From positions 7,850,811 through 7,914,810 of the forward strand of contig NC_135058.1 of NCBI RefSeq assembly GCF_051014685.1: a stretch of 64,000 nt of DNA. The letters run 5' to 3'. Below the pieces are notes generated by a model. The model was not told the origin of the DNA and did no database searches. It worked only from the letters and a program-made list of their open reading frames with translations. The translations under genes were made by a program, and so were the position numbers. The stretch is from Ptiloglossa arizonensis (lineage: Eukaryota; Arthropoda; Insecta; Hymenoptera; Colletidae). Positions 49,965-61,601 of the stretch are shown piece by piece; the stretch's first letter is position 1, and every line of letters starts with the position of its first letter.

Positions 49965-52718
49965 GAAATATTCAAAGTATACGCGGAGATTCGACGTATG
50001 TAATCGATAGCAGTTGGGATCGTTGGCAGGGCAGACGTCCTAATGTATTCGGCGCCTCGAGTATCGACGTACACGTGTCGTTATACATACAGATGCTCGA
50101 TACGGTTCGCGACGTCGTGTCAGGGTTGCGAATCCGGCTGCGAGAAATATATCCAGGGGACTGGCTCGCGTTATTTCGGAAGAATGGCTGTCGTTTTCCC
50201 GGCTGGTGCGTCGACATCGGTGACACCGGTGCTTCTATACACGTACGTGTACGTGTAACAGGGGTAGCTCGATCAGCGCAATTTTTCCGTTCGGTTGGCT
50301 CTCCCGAGTCTCGAGCACGAGAAACGCGAACCGAAACCGTCCTGAAAGCCGACTCCGACCCCGTGGATAAATCGCCAACAATGTTTACTTTTAATTTCAT
50401 TACATCGGAACGGACTTTAGCGGTTTTAATAAAGAGCGCCGTCCCTCGTGAAAATTGCTACGCTCTGTTTTCCCGCAAAACGCATTCCCCCGGACTTATC
50501 TCTCTTATTGCCGCCCGTACGTGCAATTTCTACCGCGGACGCTTTATTCCGCCTGCTTGCGCTTTTCTCTGATCTTTCTCGAAAGTACGTTATTCGCTCG
50601 TCGACGTATCACGGCCTCGAAATCGCGGACAACTGCGTACCACCAACGAAGAAACTATTTCTACGAGGTTTCGCGAAAACTTTCATTGTTTCCGGATCGG
50701 TTCGGACATCGGGAATATGTTCGATACGGGTGTTGTATCCAGAGTGGGTGAAATACGCGGGAAGGATCGTTTCTCATCGATTTATTTCCATTTCGAATTA
50801 TTTCACTCGTACGTGTACTTGGGTAAACTTGCAACGAGCACGTGTTATTCGATAATATTACGTACTGTTAGTTACACTCGTAGCAGTACTATTTAAAAAA
50901 TATTCGTATAAAATTTTCCACGTATAGAAACCACCTTGACCACGGTTTCGAATCACTTCACGTTTCTAAAGTCACCTCGTTAATCTTTCGCAATCAACTT
51001 TCTCGCCTCTTTCGAAACAATGGACGTACTACGCAACGATGTGCTTCTTTCTTTGGACAATCTCAGCCAGTGTCGCCGAAATGACCAGAAAACAGTCCAG
51101 CCTGTGAAAAGTTCGCAACAAGGTCCACGATTGGATGGAATTTTCATTTTTATTCGCGCAAGAACAATCGTGGTTCGTTTCGACGAGTTTATATTTACGG
51201 TTACTCGTAATGAAATTCGCTCTGTTTCAAAGAGCGTCGGGCAACGTAACATCGATCGATGTACGTCAGTCGTTAGTTCCTTTTTTGCAAGGCTCGAATG
51301 TTCAGCAACGAAAGGCAAGCTCTCGGGCCCTGTCAACATACTTTTCGCGTAATATTTTCGTTGCTTCGGCAGCCTTAATTTCGAAGCTTAACGATCGCCC
51401 GTCAAATTCCCTCGTCCCCCGCGTCTGTGAGACGACACGACGCTACAACAGTTCCAGGTCGCCTTCTCTCGGAAAATTTACGTTCAGATAATATTTAACA
51501 AAGGCGACGAAGTTGTACCGTCAGTTTTTGACGATCCTCGCCCGACGAAGTATAGGGAACCGAGGGCTTGGCACGAGCAAAGAACAGGTTGATTAATGGG
51601 TATCCTTTAACGGGTTTCCGGGGGTGGGTCGGGGGATTGGGGGGCGGAAGGGTACGGCAGGGAGAAATAAAGCGCAGCCTCGAGGATAAACTTTGATAAA
51701 AGCTTGCAGCTCGTTTTGCAATACTCGCCGATATATCGATGATGTCGGTCGATGATAGGGAACCTCGTTTTATTTATATTTATCTTTCGAGCACTTTTCT
51801 TGTCTTTCGCAAGATTGATGGAAACCCGTTACGGGAAATCTTCACCGCCTCCCGCACCGTCCCACCCGGAAAATACTTCGTTTTACATTTTCTTCACGGG
51901 TTCCGTTTATAGCTCCCTTTCGAATACGGACGCGTAACACGGGGTATATCGTAAAACGTGGGATCCACTACAACGACGGATTGGGAACACAAAAGCGACG
52001 AGAAAAAATACTTTCGTGTAAACATTCACCCGATTCGACCCTGTTCCCAAGTTACACTCCCGGTGTATCATTTTAGAACGGTTGCTCGAACAATCGTAAT
52101 GAACCAAACTAAACGTCTACGAGGCCCTTTTCTGTTAATTTTGATATCTTCTTTTACTCTAAGGTAAATGTCCCGATAACTGTCAGTGTTCCTGTGTCAC
52201 AACGGAAGATTATCGAAGATCGTTTCCTGTAGAAAGAATCGCGAACGAAACAATTTCAATATCAGATTTAAACTTCGTCGAACCTTCCTCTCGAACGTTT
52301 TTCGTCGAAGAAACTCGGAGATTCTCGAAATTTCGCAATGTTCTAGCCTGCCGGATCTAGCCAAATCTCCGCAAAGCAGTAAATTCCCCGCGTTTATTGG
52401 ATTGGGATCCCGGATTAATTAGGTTAATATTCATCCTACCCTTGATTCCGACGCGACCCCTTTTCATTAGTTCGAATCGGGTTCCAGGATGGTAACGCGT
52501 TGCAACAAAGACCGAAAGAACGAGGATCTTACCGCGGACAAGACGTACGGGGGTTCCTCGTTTCAGAGAGTTACATTCCGTCCAAGATTTTCAAATTACC
52601 GGATTATCTCGACGGAAAGTAGCTGGCGTTAGCAACCATCCAGGGTGCTTAGCGTCGGCTTGCGGCGAGCGGTTCGCGCGGTTTTAAGCTCGATTATGTC
52701 GACGCTTCTGACGCTTCC
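49965..52718. other. spacer, GC-richer at its left end, nothing recognised
   Basis: At 49,960-50,570 a 203-codon plus-strand frame overlaps a 142-codon minus-strand frame in GC-rich DNA, with no domain on either. From about 51,540 to 51,690 there is a G-rich patch with GGGGGTGGG-like runs. No gene is supported. Confidence 0.4.
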
Positions 52719-52800
52719 GTTCTTCTTCTTCTTCTTCTTCTCCTTCTCCTTCCTCTTCTTCTTCTTTTTCCCCGCTTCTTCCGCTTTTTCTTCTTCTTCG
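52719..52800 (+). repeat. TTC-rich pyrimidine microsatellite tract
   Basis: A perfect (TTC) run at about 52,720-52,740 continues into imperfect CTT/TCC/TTC text to 52,800. It gives a spurious Glu/Arg-rich frame on the minus strand and a Phe/Ser-rich one on the plus strand. Confidence 0.8.
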
Positions 52801-55800
52801 ACTTTTTATTTCCTTTGCACTAAATAGAGCAGAAGAATTATACCCGTGCCTGCCGGATCGCAGAAATTCCCTTCGTCCCATGAACGACATTCCACGCGAC
52901 GACATTTTATTCGCGACGAGAACGATCCCGCGTCACGCATACTATTCGAACGAAGAAATTCTTAATAACTGCGCGTCGAAGTATTTTAGAAATCGTTTCA
53001 CGTAACATCCGCATTGTACCGCGCGCGATATCCGTGTCACTTTTAGCCACAGCCGAGGTACAGGAGTCTCGTGCGATTGCAAATTCGATTCGACCGTATC
53101 TCTGAACGACTTTCACGGGACGACCGTTAGAAATTGGAACGAACTACTCTTTTAACGAGGAAGCGAAGATTCGGAACGATTGAAGAAAATTACCGGAGGA
53201 AAATACCTAATGGTTCGAACCGTTCTTCTATGATCGTAAGTTTTTCGAAGATACGAACGATGTATACTTGGATCGTTCAATTGCGAGTTTTCTTCGACCG
53301 AAACGATTCGATTCGCTCTGGAAAATCGATTATAATTAGTATTCCGAGGGTAGAACCAACGAAACACGAACGTTAAGGATAAAGTCGATCGTCTCTGCGA
53401 ATTGTAACAAGTATTTTATAATAATGCGATACGCTCTTCGATACCAAACACAATTATCGATTAATGATGTGTATACGAACGTAGAATACTTCGATTCAAT
53501 TATAATCAATTTAAACCATTCTTTCTTTCTTCCTTTGTACTCGAATGCTAAGACTCGTTTACGCGATACAAAATGGTAGAAACATTCGATATTTCGGAAC
53601 AGATTTTCCTGCAAGCTGTGCGATACTTTTTTTTTACAATCCTACAATTTTTTTCAAACTTCTAAGAACCCCTAGACTCGTTGTCAGAAGTCTGTCGGCT
53701 ATTCTTCCTATTCAGGAATTCTTCTATGCACTGTAAAGATAAGATTCCTGCTTTTCATGCGGCAAGAAGTCAGCTGGAAAGAACTTACATAGGAATTTAA
53801 TACTAGCAAGAATAAACTACGCGCACACTTTGTAAGGACATTATTGAATCCACGAAACAGTGTGTTCGGGAGAAAAGAAATCTCGTTTTGCAGTGCAACG
53901 CATTCTTTTATTTTCTATGCCTAAATGTACTATTCACGTAGCAAATAAAATGTTCTTTTCTAGAATTTTTTCGTTTAACTTTAGTAAATATATGTAACGA
54001 AGATATACCACCTCCATCTATTCTAACCATTATCGATAGTATCATGTAATTTTTAATCCAGAACCGATCTTTCTTTCTCCCTCATAATACATCGATTTTA
54101 TTTATTCAATTCGATTTACTGCTTCGTAATTGAACGTACGAGTCAAGAACTTTATCATAATTGAGTACTTTTCGAAAACTTACAAACGCTTTCAATTTTT
54201 CCACGTTTCTATCTTTGCTCGAAAGAGATCCAATTTCTAGAATCACGTAATCGCGTATTTGCGCTCACTTAGCTTGCACAATTCCCAATCGCCGACTCGT
54301 TGGAGAAAAACGAGCGAAGAATGATCATTCGCGCCACCTCTAACGATACCCGCGTAACAATCGACCGAAACGTCTCTCCGTAACAGCCCTGAGATAATGC
54401 ACGCCCGAAAAACGATCTCGCGCAAGAAACGTCGATCTTGTGTCAATCGACGATGAAGCAAAAACAGTGAACGCTTTCGCGGGGATCAACGATCTCGGTG
54501 TCGTTATGTCACTGGATAGTGTATCGATCGATCTCGGCGTCCCGTCGATTTATTCCCGCCATCGTGGAAAGTGTGAAATCGCTCGTGCGGCACGCGTCCC
54601 GCGGACACAAATCGGCCGATTTAGCGAACCAAATTCCCTTGTTTCTGCTCTCCCGCGACGACGAATCTTATTGCAAATCTTTTCGTCCGTAGAACGAAAC
54701 CTTACACCGAGTCACTCGGCTGGAAAGCAATTTCGAGACATTGGAAAGTTTTGCCATTGATATCGGAAGAGTCGGGCTTTCGGGAAGCGCCAGCTCGGTG
54801 CCGAAACAAGCGACACTTTTGGCAATTTTCGAACACTCGTCGAAAAAAAAAAATAAAACTAATCGTTTACCGAAATATCTCAAATTTTCCAATTTTTCGA
54901 GCTTCTAGAATCTCGCCCGCCTGTCAGCTACACGAGTCCACCGTACATTCCGAGTTTCTGAATTTTTTAAATTACCCGACTTCTAACGAAACTTTTTAAA
55001 TTCTACGATTTTCCCCGACCACACCGAAAATTCGAATTTCGTAAACTTTCCGCGCTTTCCTGGATTTTCATATTTTCTCTGTTCTTTGAATATCTCAATA
55101 TCGCGGAAATTTTCTGGATTTTCTAAAACTCTCTTTTCTACAACTTATACCGATTTGTAAGTTCTCTAAATATTTGCAGTTTCTTAAATTTCAAAAATCA
55201 TTACTCTTCTTCCGGGATATTCGAATGTCTCAAAGTTCCGTTATTCCTTTTAAGTATCAAAAATTTGACCGATATTCAAAAATTCCACAGCTATCCATTC
55301 TTCTGTGTTCTCCAAATCGTAACAATTTTTCGTACGACGTATTTTTTCATTTTACTCGAACGCTGTAGTTCAATTCAACGATATTGAAAACGTGTCGATT
55401 CGCCGAAATTTTCGCGACCAACCAAAAAATAGATGTATATTTTCGTTCGAGAATAGCAACGAAGATAAACGTATTTATTTTGCATCGAATTCGAATCTAA
55501 CAATCGCAGACACGAGCCTGGAACGTAGCCTGGAACGTAGCCTGGAACGTCAATGTTAAATAAATACATTTATCTCTCTGTTACACGTTAAACTAAAAAA
55601 TGTACTCCGATATTTTTATCGATATTTAATAGTACACCTGATCACAGATTTCCCAAAGAGTATGTAATATTGCTACGGTTCGTTCGGCTTCATTATTCAC
55701 TTCAAGAGCGGGTATCGTCGAACAAAGTGCACTAATTGAACAACAGCGCTTCGTCCTATGGATCCGGTAAACGCAGTTAACCTAATTACATCGAGATTCA

Positions 55801-56480
55801 ATTTCAATATTATTCTTTGCCCTATATTCGTGCTCATATTACATTGACTACGGTATGGAACTATTTGAACAATATTTCCGGAGAATGAAACTTTTCCGCT
55901 GCGTCGGACGTACATTTCGAACTGATACAACAAACATTCCTTTAATTACTTAAAAATGTTCGATACAAGCCGTATAATGCACTAGGCTGCAAATACTTGT
56001 TTCCTCAAGTACCGCGAAACATTCCGTTCCGATTATACGGGCAATTAATTCAAGTACTTTCAAAATAATTACCTTCGGTCGATTCGTTTCGCGCCAGCGA
56101 CGGAATAAAAATTTTCCTCTCGACGTTCGTTTCCTCTTCCCCTCGAGCAGGCAATTTTACTAAATTTCGTAATGTTTGAACAAAGTTGAAATACAGTTCG
56201 TAACATCGATTTCGTCTGTTATTTATATACACGGAGTCGATCAATTTGCCGTAACGAGAGACTCGTTCGATCGACTTGAAAGTTGAAACTTTTACCTACC
56301 TCGTTCACTATTTATAGTGCTCGCCAAAAATTGTCAACTTCTCCTACTTTCTAAACACGAATTTGTCAAATACATTATCGTATGCGTTCGCATTCTCTGC
56401 TTTCTCTTCGATAACCGATGAAAAGAAAAAGAAGTAATCCTCCAGTGTGACTGGAGTTGCAGCGTCGAAATCAATACGCG
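52801..56480. other. spacer, nothing recognised
   Basis: AT-rich. Between about 54,870 and 55,330 the plus strand is pyrimidine-skewed, with recurring TTTCTAAATT, TGGATTTTC and AAATTTTCC words, suggesting a very decayed short repeat. No gene, RNA or transposon is seen. Confidence 0.45.
55515..55550 (+). repeat. 12-bp tandem repeat, three exact copies
   Basis: AGCCTGGAACGT is repeated three times without a mismatch. Perfect copies indicate a recent expansion. Confidence 0.9.
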
Positions 56481-56510
56481 TTGCAACGTGCATCGTTGCA
56501 ACGTGCATCG
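56481..56510 (+). repeat. 15-bp exact tandem duplication upstream of the secreted-protein gene
   Basis: TTGCAACGTGCATCG occurs twice in tandem. Related text (TTTCAACGCTCG) follows at 56,511 and again near 56,577. It lies about 345-375 bp before the start codon of the gene at 56,855, in what may be its promoter or 5' leader region. No TATA box or initiator could be assigned. Confidence 0.75.
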
Positions 56511-56854
56511 TTTCAACGCTCGTTTGTCCCGATCGGAACGTCCGTCAAAATCGAGGTGCGGTTGCAACACGCGTTGTTTCAACGCTCGTACGCCTCCTCG
56601 ATCCTAAGCCTATTCGTTACCCCGGTTCTAACTGCGTTTCGATACGCGAAACGACCGAACCCGAAACTCGTTCGAGAACTCCGTTGGCCGGAGCTTGTTA
56701 CGAAATTCGGTTTCCGGCATCTGCCACGGCATCCCTTCCGCCGTGGAAGAAAATCCTCAAGAGTCGAGTGGGAGGCGGCGGATAAAGCGGTCTCTGCTCG
56801 AGTTTACCAACAAACAATCGACACCGATATTGGTGAATCGATAACATTGGCGAT

Positions 56855-57086
56855 ATGTGGCGGCGAGTTTCGATACTGCTGGCATTTTTCGTCTGCGGCG
56901 TTTGGAGCGCGGCGATTGTTGGACGCTCGGCGTTTCTGTCACCATGGAACGACGACAGCGTCGAGACGCTTCGTCGAGTCGTACGCGAACCGGCGCCGTT
57001 AGCCACGGAAGTCGAGGATCTGCTGAACACAGGAACCGCTCCAGGGAAGGATCAAGCTTCTAAAAAGCGTATGAAAAATGTATCTG
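56855..57086 (+). CDS. exon 1 of the secreted-protein gene (signal peptide and spacer)
   Basis: It encodes residues 1-77 plus the first base of codon 78. The chosen donor is TCTG followed by GTACGT, and it joins in phase with exon 2 to make a Gly codon. A weaker alternative, AAGC followed by GTATGA at 57,069, is also in phase and would remove six residues, including the Asn-Val-Ser sequon. After the signal peptide this exon carries an acidic, Pro-containing linker and the Lys-Lys-Arg that could be a proprotein-convertase site. Confidence 0.75.
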
Positions 57087-60000
57087 GTACGTTGTTTACG
57101 TTTGTTTCTCGACAATTCGAGGACCGGTTACACCGAGAACCAGCGCGCTACAACTCGAATGTCTTACGACGGTCGACGCGGAACACGAGATCCTCGAACA
57201 ATTCGAAGAAACATTTTATTCCACGATACGTACGACAGTGTACGGTTGATAGAATTTTTCACGCTTTGGAAATCCTTTCGGAAAATTGCACATATATTTC
57301 AATCTTTTCGTCTCGTGGTTTCTTCCCGCAGGAATTGTACAATTTGTGAACGATTCGAAGAGACATTATTTTGTTTCGCGTCTTGTGGAATAGTGTACGT
57401 TTAAAAGAATATTTCACGCGTTGGAAATCTTATCGAGAATTCAATATATGTTTCTATCTTTTTATTATATTTCGATCAAAATTTCTAACCGATTACAATT
57501 AGTTCAATTAACGAAACGTTTCCGTGCCCATGTACGAAGAAACGTGTGTTTATAGTTACATTGGGCAATAAAGGTTCGAAATTCATTATCTACATTACAC
57601 GCTATGGCGTTCTTAAAAATAGTAGCTGTTGCGAGATTTTTTAGGAAACACGTGTCCGAATGGACAAAATTTTTCAGGGTTTTCCGATATAAATTCCTGT
57701 AGTTTAAACCGTGAGAGTGTTCTGGGTATTAGCTATACTTTTTGAAAATAATTTTGAAGTTTCACCGGCCGAATTCTGGTCTTCGAAGTTAGTTCGACCA
57801 TTGACTTCTAAACTTACGTTTGGTCGTCGTGTTATTTGAAATGTTTAGTATCGCGATCGCGAACTTCAATATCGGTAGAATTTATCAACCGTAAGGAAGT
57901 TTGAGACGATGGTGATTTCCAAAGATCAAGATTAAAATGAAAATATACGCCCAGAGTCGTGGTTCTATCGATAAAATAAGAATATCGATCGATCCCGTTT
58001 CCACGTTACGATAAAATCGTTGAAAATTATAAAATTATTATCTCGACGTTTATTGTAATCGCGAACGGCATAAAATTTACGATTCAAATCCTGCCGGTGT
58101 TTCGAAATATATGGAAGTTCCCAAGTTTATAATCGATTCTGTTTGAGTAATTAATGAATTCCCATTAACTGATTAACTTCGCGGTTTATTTACGCTCGTA
58201 AAACGATAAAATAAACAACGGGGATAGCTTTACAATTATCGTATAAAATTTGATGCACTCCCTGTTGATAAGATTCAGCAAATAATACATTCCGTTTCCA
58301 GCTGTATCAATAACGTTGCAACACGAAAGTATTTCCCATCGTCGATAACGAATAAATTTCAGCCTGGAGAATATTTATCAAATTGAATATATTCCCCGTT
58401 TATCGATTTAGAAAACCGGTGCCCTTCTCGCGTTCGCCATCGATAAGATTAAAAACAATACGATACAAATTTAACGATATCTCGACATTTTCACGATACG
58501 CGAAAACATTCGGCGAGTGTACCTTCCGATGTGTATTTCTAAACTGGTTATCAACGATCTGAAACGACTCTCGTCGAGAGACCCGATCCTTCGGAGCTGT
58601 CTCGAAAAACTTGCGAGAAAATTCCTCCCGAAAAGAAACCAACAAGGAAACCCAACTCGCGCTACGATTCGCGTAACGTATTCGTTGAAAACGCACCTTA
58701 AGCTACCTTTTTCTATCTCTACTTTCTCTCTCTCTCTCTCTCTCTTCTTTTCTGTCTCGAGTTTTTTTTTGCAACGTTGGCGGTATCGTTCGCGATAACG
58801 AGGACGAATAACACCGTGGTTTTAGGGAAATCGGACGAGGGAGGATACTACAAGACGTACGGTAGCGACGCCGAGGGCGAGAAGGGTTACTTGAAGGCAG
58901 TCTACAGCAAGGGCAATCACGGGTATAAGACCCTCGACACCTTCCACAAGCAGGATGGCGACAAGTACGCATTCGAGAAGCACGCTGCCTACGGCGGAGC
59001 CCGCGCTGACGAGAAAAGTAGCCACCGCGACGATGTCGGCTCTCGTTCCGGGAAAGGCGGTGATCACGAGGGCGCAGGTACGAGAGCGAAACTGTACAAT
59101 GTAAAGCACGTAATTGCACGGCAACCGTGTAGAACAAGGGGGACCCCGTAGCCCGTGAACCGGCGTTCCCTGCTAATTTGCCAACTCGGAGACATGAATT
59201 TTTAATTGAACGAGGCTCGATGGGCCTCCGTACCGTGGCTGGATGAGAACTCACCACCACGACCGCTCCCAATCTTCCGTATCCCGCTAACGAAAACGTT
59301 ATTCCAGACTTTCGATTAGCTCGTTTCACTTGGATCGCGCGCCAATATTTTCGAGCAATTTTTAATCTCGATTTTTGGGAATCTTTCAACGACTAGCATC
59401 TCGATTGCAATCTTCCTTCTCCAAGAGAAATAGGATTGTTACTGTATAAAAAGAAAGTTACAGAGAGACTTTGTGTACGTTTAACGTCTCGGTTGTATCG
59501 ATGAATCAAATCAATTTGGACATTTCAGTTTCAAAGGGATCGTTTTATTTCGGTGATTTTTAACGATTTAACTTATTTATATCGGGAACCTTCCGATACG
59601 TTTAACAATCTTGACTTTAGAAATTTTTTAATTAAAAGATTTAGTTGTCGTTGAATTTTGTCACGAACCCAAAGAGCACACTGTGAATCGCGGCACGCGG
59701 CAAAAGGCTCGGTAAATATTTAACACTTTGCTCACATCGATAAATCAAATTATTTTACATTTTTCAATTTCCATGGGTTCGTTTTACATCGAATTCGCGG
59801 GTTTTTCGACGCTATTTTGTTTTTCGACGATGAGATCTTAATTTATACGGGACAGGAATCTTTTGACACGCTTTTAATATCGATTTTAGAAGATTTTTAA
59901 TTAAAAAATGTGAATGCCAATGAATTTTGTTTTCAACCGAACGAGCAAATTGAATCGCAGTGTGCGGTGAAAGACTTTGACGGTATTTAATATCTGGCTT

Positions 60001-61489
60001 TTATCGATAGATCAAATTATTCTACACATTTCAGTTCCAATGGCACGTTTTACTTCGATTTGACGGGAATATTTCGGCACAATACTTTAATTTTCATTTT
60101 CCGGCATTTTTAATCCAACGAATCGTGTTGGCGCGACTGGACGAAAACTCGTGACCAATTACAATCTTCTCTCCATTATTTTATCTAAAATGAGATCGTT
60201 TCACTTCCATTTCATCGAAATATTTTGGTACAACTTTTTAATCTTAATTTTGGCCAATTTTTAATCAAACGAAGCGTTTTCGTGTCAACGAATCGTTTTC
60301 GTGTCAACGAAGCGACCGGTCGAAGACTCGTTGCCAATTAGAATTTTCCCTCCATTATTCAATCTTCGATGCGATCTCTTTATTTATATCGCGCGGGAAT
60401 ATTTTGACGTACTCTTTATTATCGATTCGAAGTGATTTTAAATTAAAAATTGCGATTGCCAATGAATTTTATTTCGATCGAAACGAACGAGAAGAATTAT
60501 GAATTTCAATCAGCCGTAGAAACCATTGGAAATTAATCTTCTATATTAATACACTATGATTAACGCATACAGATATTTACAGCAGTATATCTAAAAACGT
60601 TCTAGATCGTCCATAGCACGTGCGAGACGAAATAAAATTACTTCGATCGTAATTTACCGGCCACCGAACAAAGTAATATTCGTTCGTTGCAAATTATTTC
60701 CGAATTCGAGAACACCGATCATAATATTTCGCCAGCTCCTAAATAATATCGCATCGTTGACCCCGAAACTTCGATTTCGTATAAATTATTCCATGACGTG
60801 CAAAACGATTCCCCGGTTTTTTGTTCGCTCGAAACACTTTTACACTGGTACACACCTCACCGAACCCCTTCGAACGCCATTGGATAGTTCGACGAACGTC
60901 GATCGCGCGTTTTCCTCAGTGAACTTCGCTATCGATCGGCAATATAAACTGCAACGTCGGAATAACGATATTAACCGGGACGCATTTACGGGCTCGTTTC
61001 GTATTAATTTCAACGACACGCCCGGCCATTTTACTAATTATTTTCCAGCCAGATATCATTTAACGATACGCGAACGTTGCTACGCGATCGTTTTTTACCG
61101 TCTTTACATCGATCGAATAAAATATCGCGGGTCGCTCGAAAGAATTCCCACGCCCCGTGACAATTAACGCGAAAGGTTGTTTCGGGTACCTCGTTTCTCA
61201 AATTGCATTATAAACTTGTCCAGGTACCATCGTCTATACCCGTTACGCGGCCGACGAGGGTGATACGGACGATCATGGCAATGAACACGTCGAAGCCGGT
61301 GATCACGGAAGCTATACCCACGACGACGGTGCTCGCTATACGGATCATGGACCAGAATCCTCGAGTTACGGTCATAGCGAAAGCTACACGTCCGGAGACG
61401 GTGGAGACGGTTCTTACGGAACCCGCAGCTCCTACTCGACGAACTACGACGGCGACGAACATGGAAACCAGGAGGGCCATTACTATTAA
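56855..61489 (+). CDS. secreted Gly/Tyr/Asp/His-rich protein, three coding exons (DUF4779-like or cuticle-like)
   Basis: The gene model joins 56,855-57,086, 58,826-59,077 and 61,224-61,489, giving 249 residues and a stop. The start ATG has an in-frame TGA at 56,834-56,836 and a G at -3. Residues 1-19 form a signal peptide (Trp-Arg-Arg then Val-Ser-Ile-Leu-Leu-Ala-Phe-Phe-Val). The mature chain has no cysteine. Residues about 79-130 are rich in Gly-Tyr-Lys words (GGYYKTYG, KGYLKAVYSK, GYKTLDTF). Residues about 163-249 are rich in Asp, Gly, His, Ser and Tyr and end His-Tyr-Tyr. A basic Lys-Lys-Arg at 70-72 and an Asn-Val-Ser sequon at 75 lie at the exon 1 end. Both introns are GT-AG and phase 1, which supports the joins. 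The style fits insect extracellular proteins such as DUF4779 or cuticular Gly/His-rich proteins. A structural or matrix role is inferred. No partner genes are nearby. Confidence 0.8.
58725..58744 (+). repeat. (TC)10 microsatellite in the polypyrimidine tract before exon 2
   Basis: A perfect TC dinucleotide run lies about 80 bp before the exon 2 acceptor, within the long pyrimidine-rich end of intron 1. Length changes here could affect recognition of the acceptor. Confidence 0.85.
58826..59077 (+). CDS. exon 2 of the secreted-protein gene (Gly/Tyr/Lys-rich)
   Basis: It encodes residues 78-161 plus the first base of codon 162. The acceptor ends GGTTTTAG and the donor is GCAG followed by GTACGA. 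Codons here are strikingly GC-ending (GGC, AAG, TAC, GAC, CTC), unlike the surrounding introns, which supports coding. Another AG at 58,760-58,761, right after the pyrimidine tract, would add a hydrophobic 22-residue stretch and needs a different donor. I consider it unlikely. A 228-codon minus-strand frame across this exon is its shadow. Confidence 0.85.
59350..60540 (+). repeat. decayed tandem repeat array filling intron 2, units about 180-270 bp
   Basis: Landmarks recur in order. ATCGATRAATCAAAT occurs at about 59,497, 59,736 and 60,003. TTTTAATTAAAA-type text followed by GCCAATGAATTTT or GTTGAATTTTG occurs at about 59,627, 59,895 and 60,430. CCAATTA-AAT-TTC-CTCCATTATT occurs at about 60,155 and 60,335. 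An exact 19-bp doubling of GTTTTCGTGTCAACGAA-type text lies near 60,280-60,320. Copies are old and rearranged. Confidence 0.6.
61224..61489 (+). CDS. exon 3 of the secreted-protein gene (Asp/Gly/His/Ser/Tyr-rich C-terminus)
   Basis: It encodes the last two bases of codon 162 and residues 163-249, followed by TAA at 61,487-61,489. The acceptor is TTGTCCAG. The peptide has recurring short words around Asp, His, Gly and Tyr (DTDDHGNEH, DHGSYTHDDG, SYGHSESYTS) and ends EGHYY. Codon use is GC-ending as in exon 2. Overlapping frames of about 100 codons on both strands (61,203-61,532) are shadows. The acidic, His-containing, Tyr-ended tail suits an extracellular matrix or metal-binding role, but that is inference. 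Confidence 0.85.
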
Positions 61490-61601
61490 TCCTTTACCGG
61501 CTGAATTGGTCACGAGTTGTCGGCCATTTTAACCGAAATGTCTCTACACAGCGAGCCGAGGAAAGTTTTCTACCACCCCGGTGGAAACGATCCCAGAGAC
61601 A

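Noticed and set aside
52684..52905. Glu/Arg-rich minus-strand open frame
   Set aside because: It is produced by the TTC microsatellite read on the opposite strand.
58703..59389. 228-codon minus-strand open frame across exon 2 of the secreted-protein gene
   Set aside because: It is antisense to a well-supported exon with GC-ending codons. Its Arg/Ser/Cys-rich text is the usual shadow of such codons.
61203..61532. Plus- and minus-strand frames of about 100 codons over exon 3
   Set aside because: They are out of frame with, or antisense to, the supported exon. They are Thr/Val/Arg-rich artefacts of its codon use.
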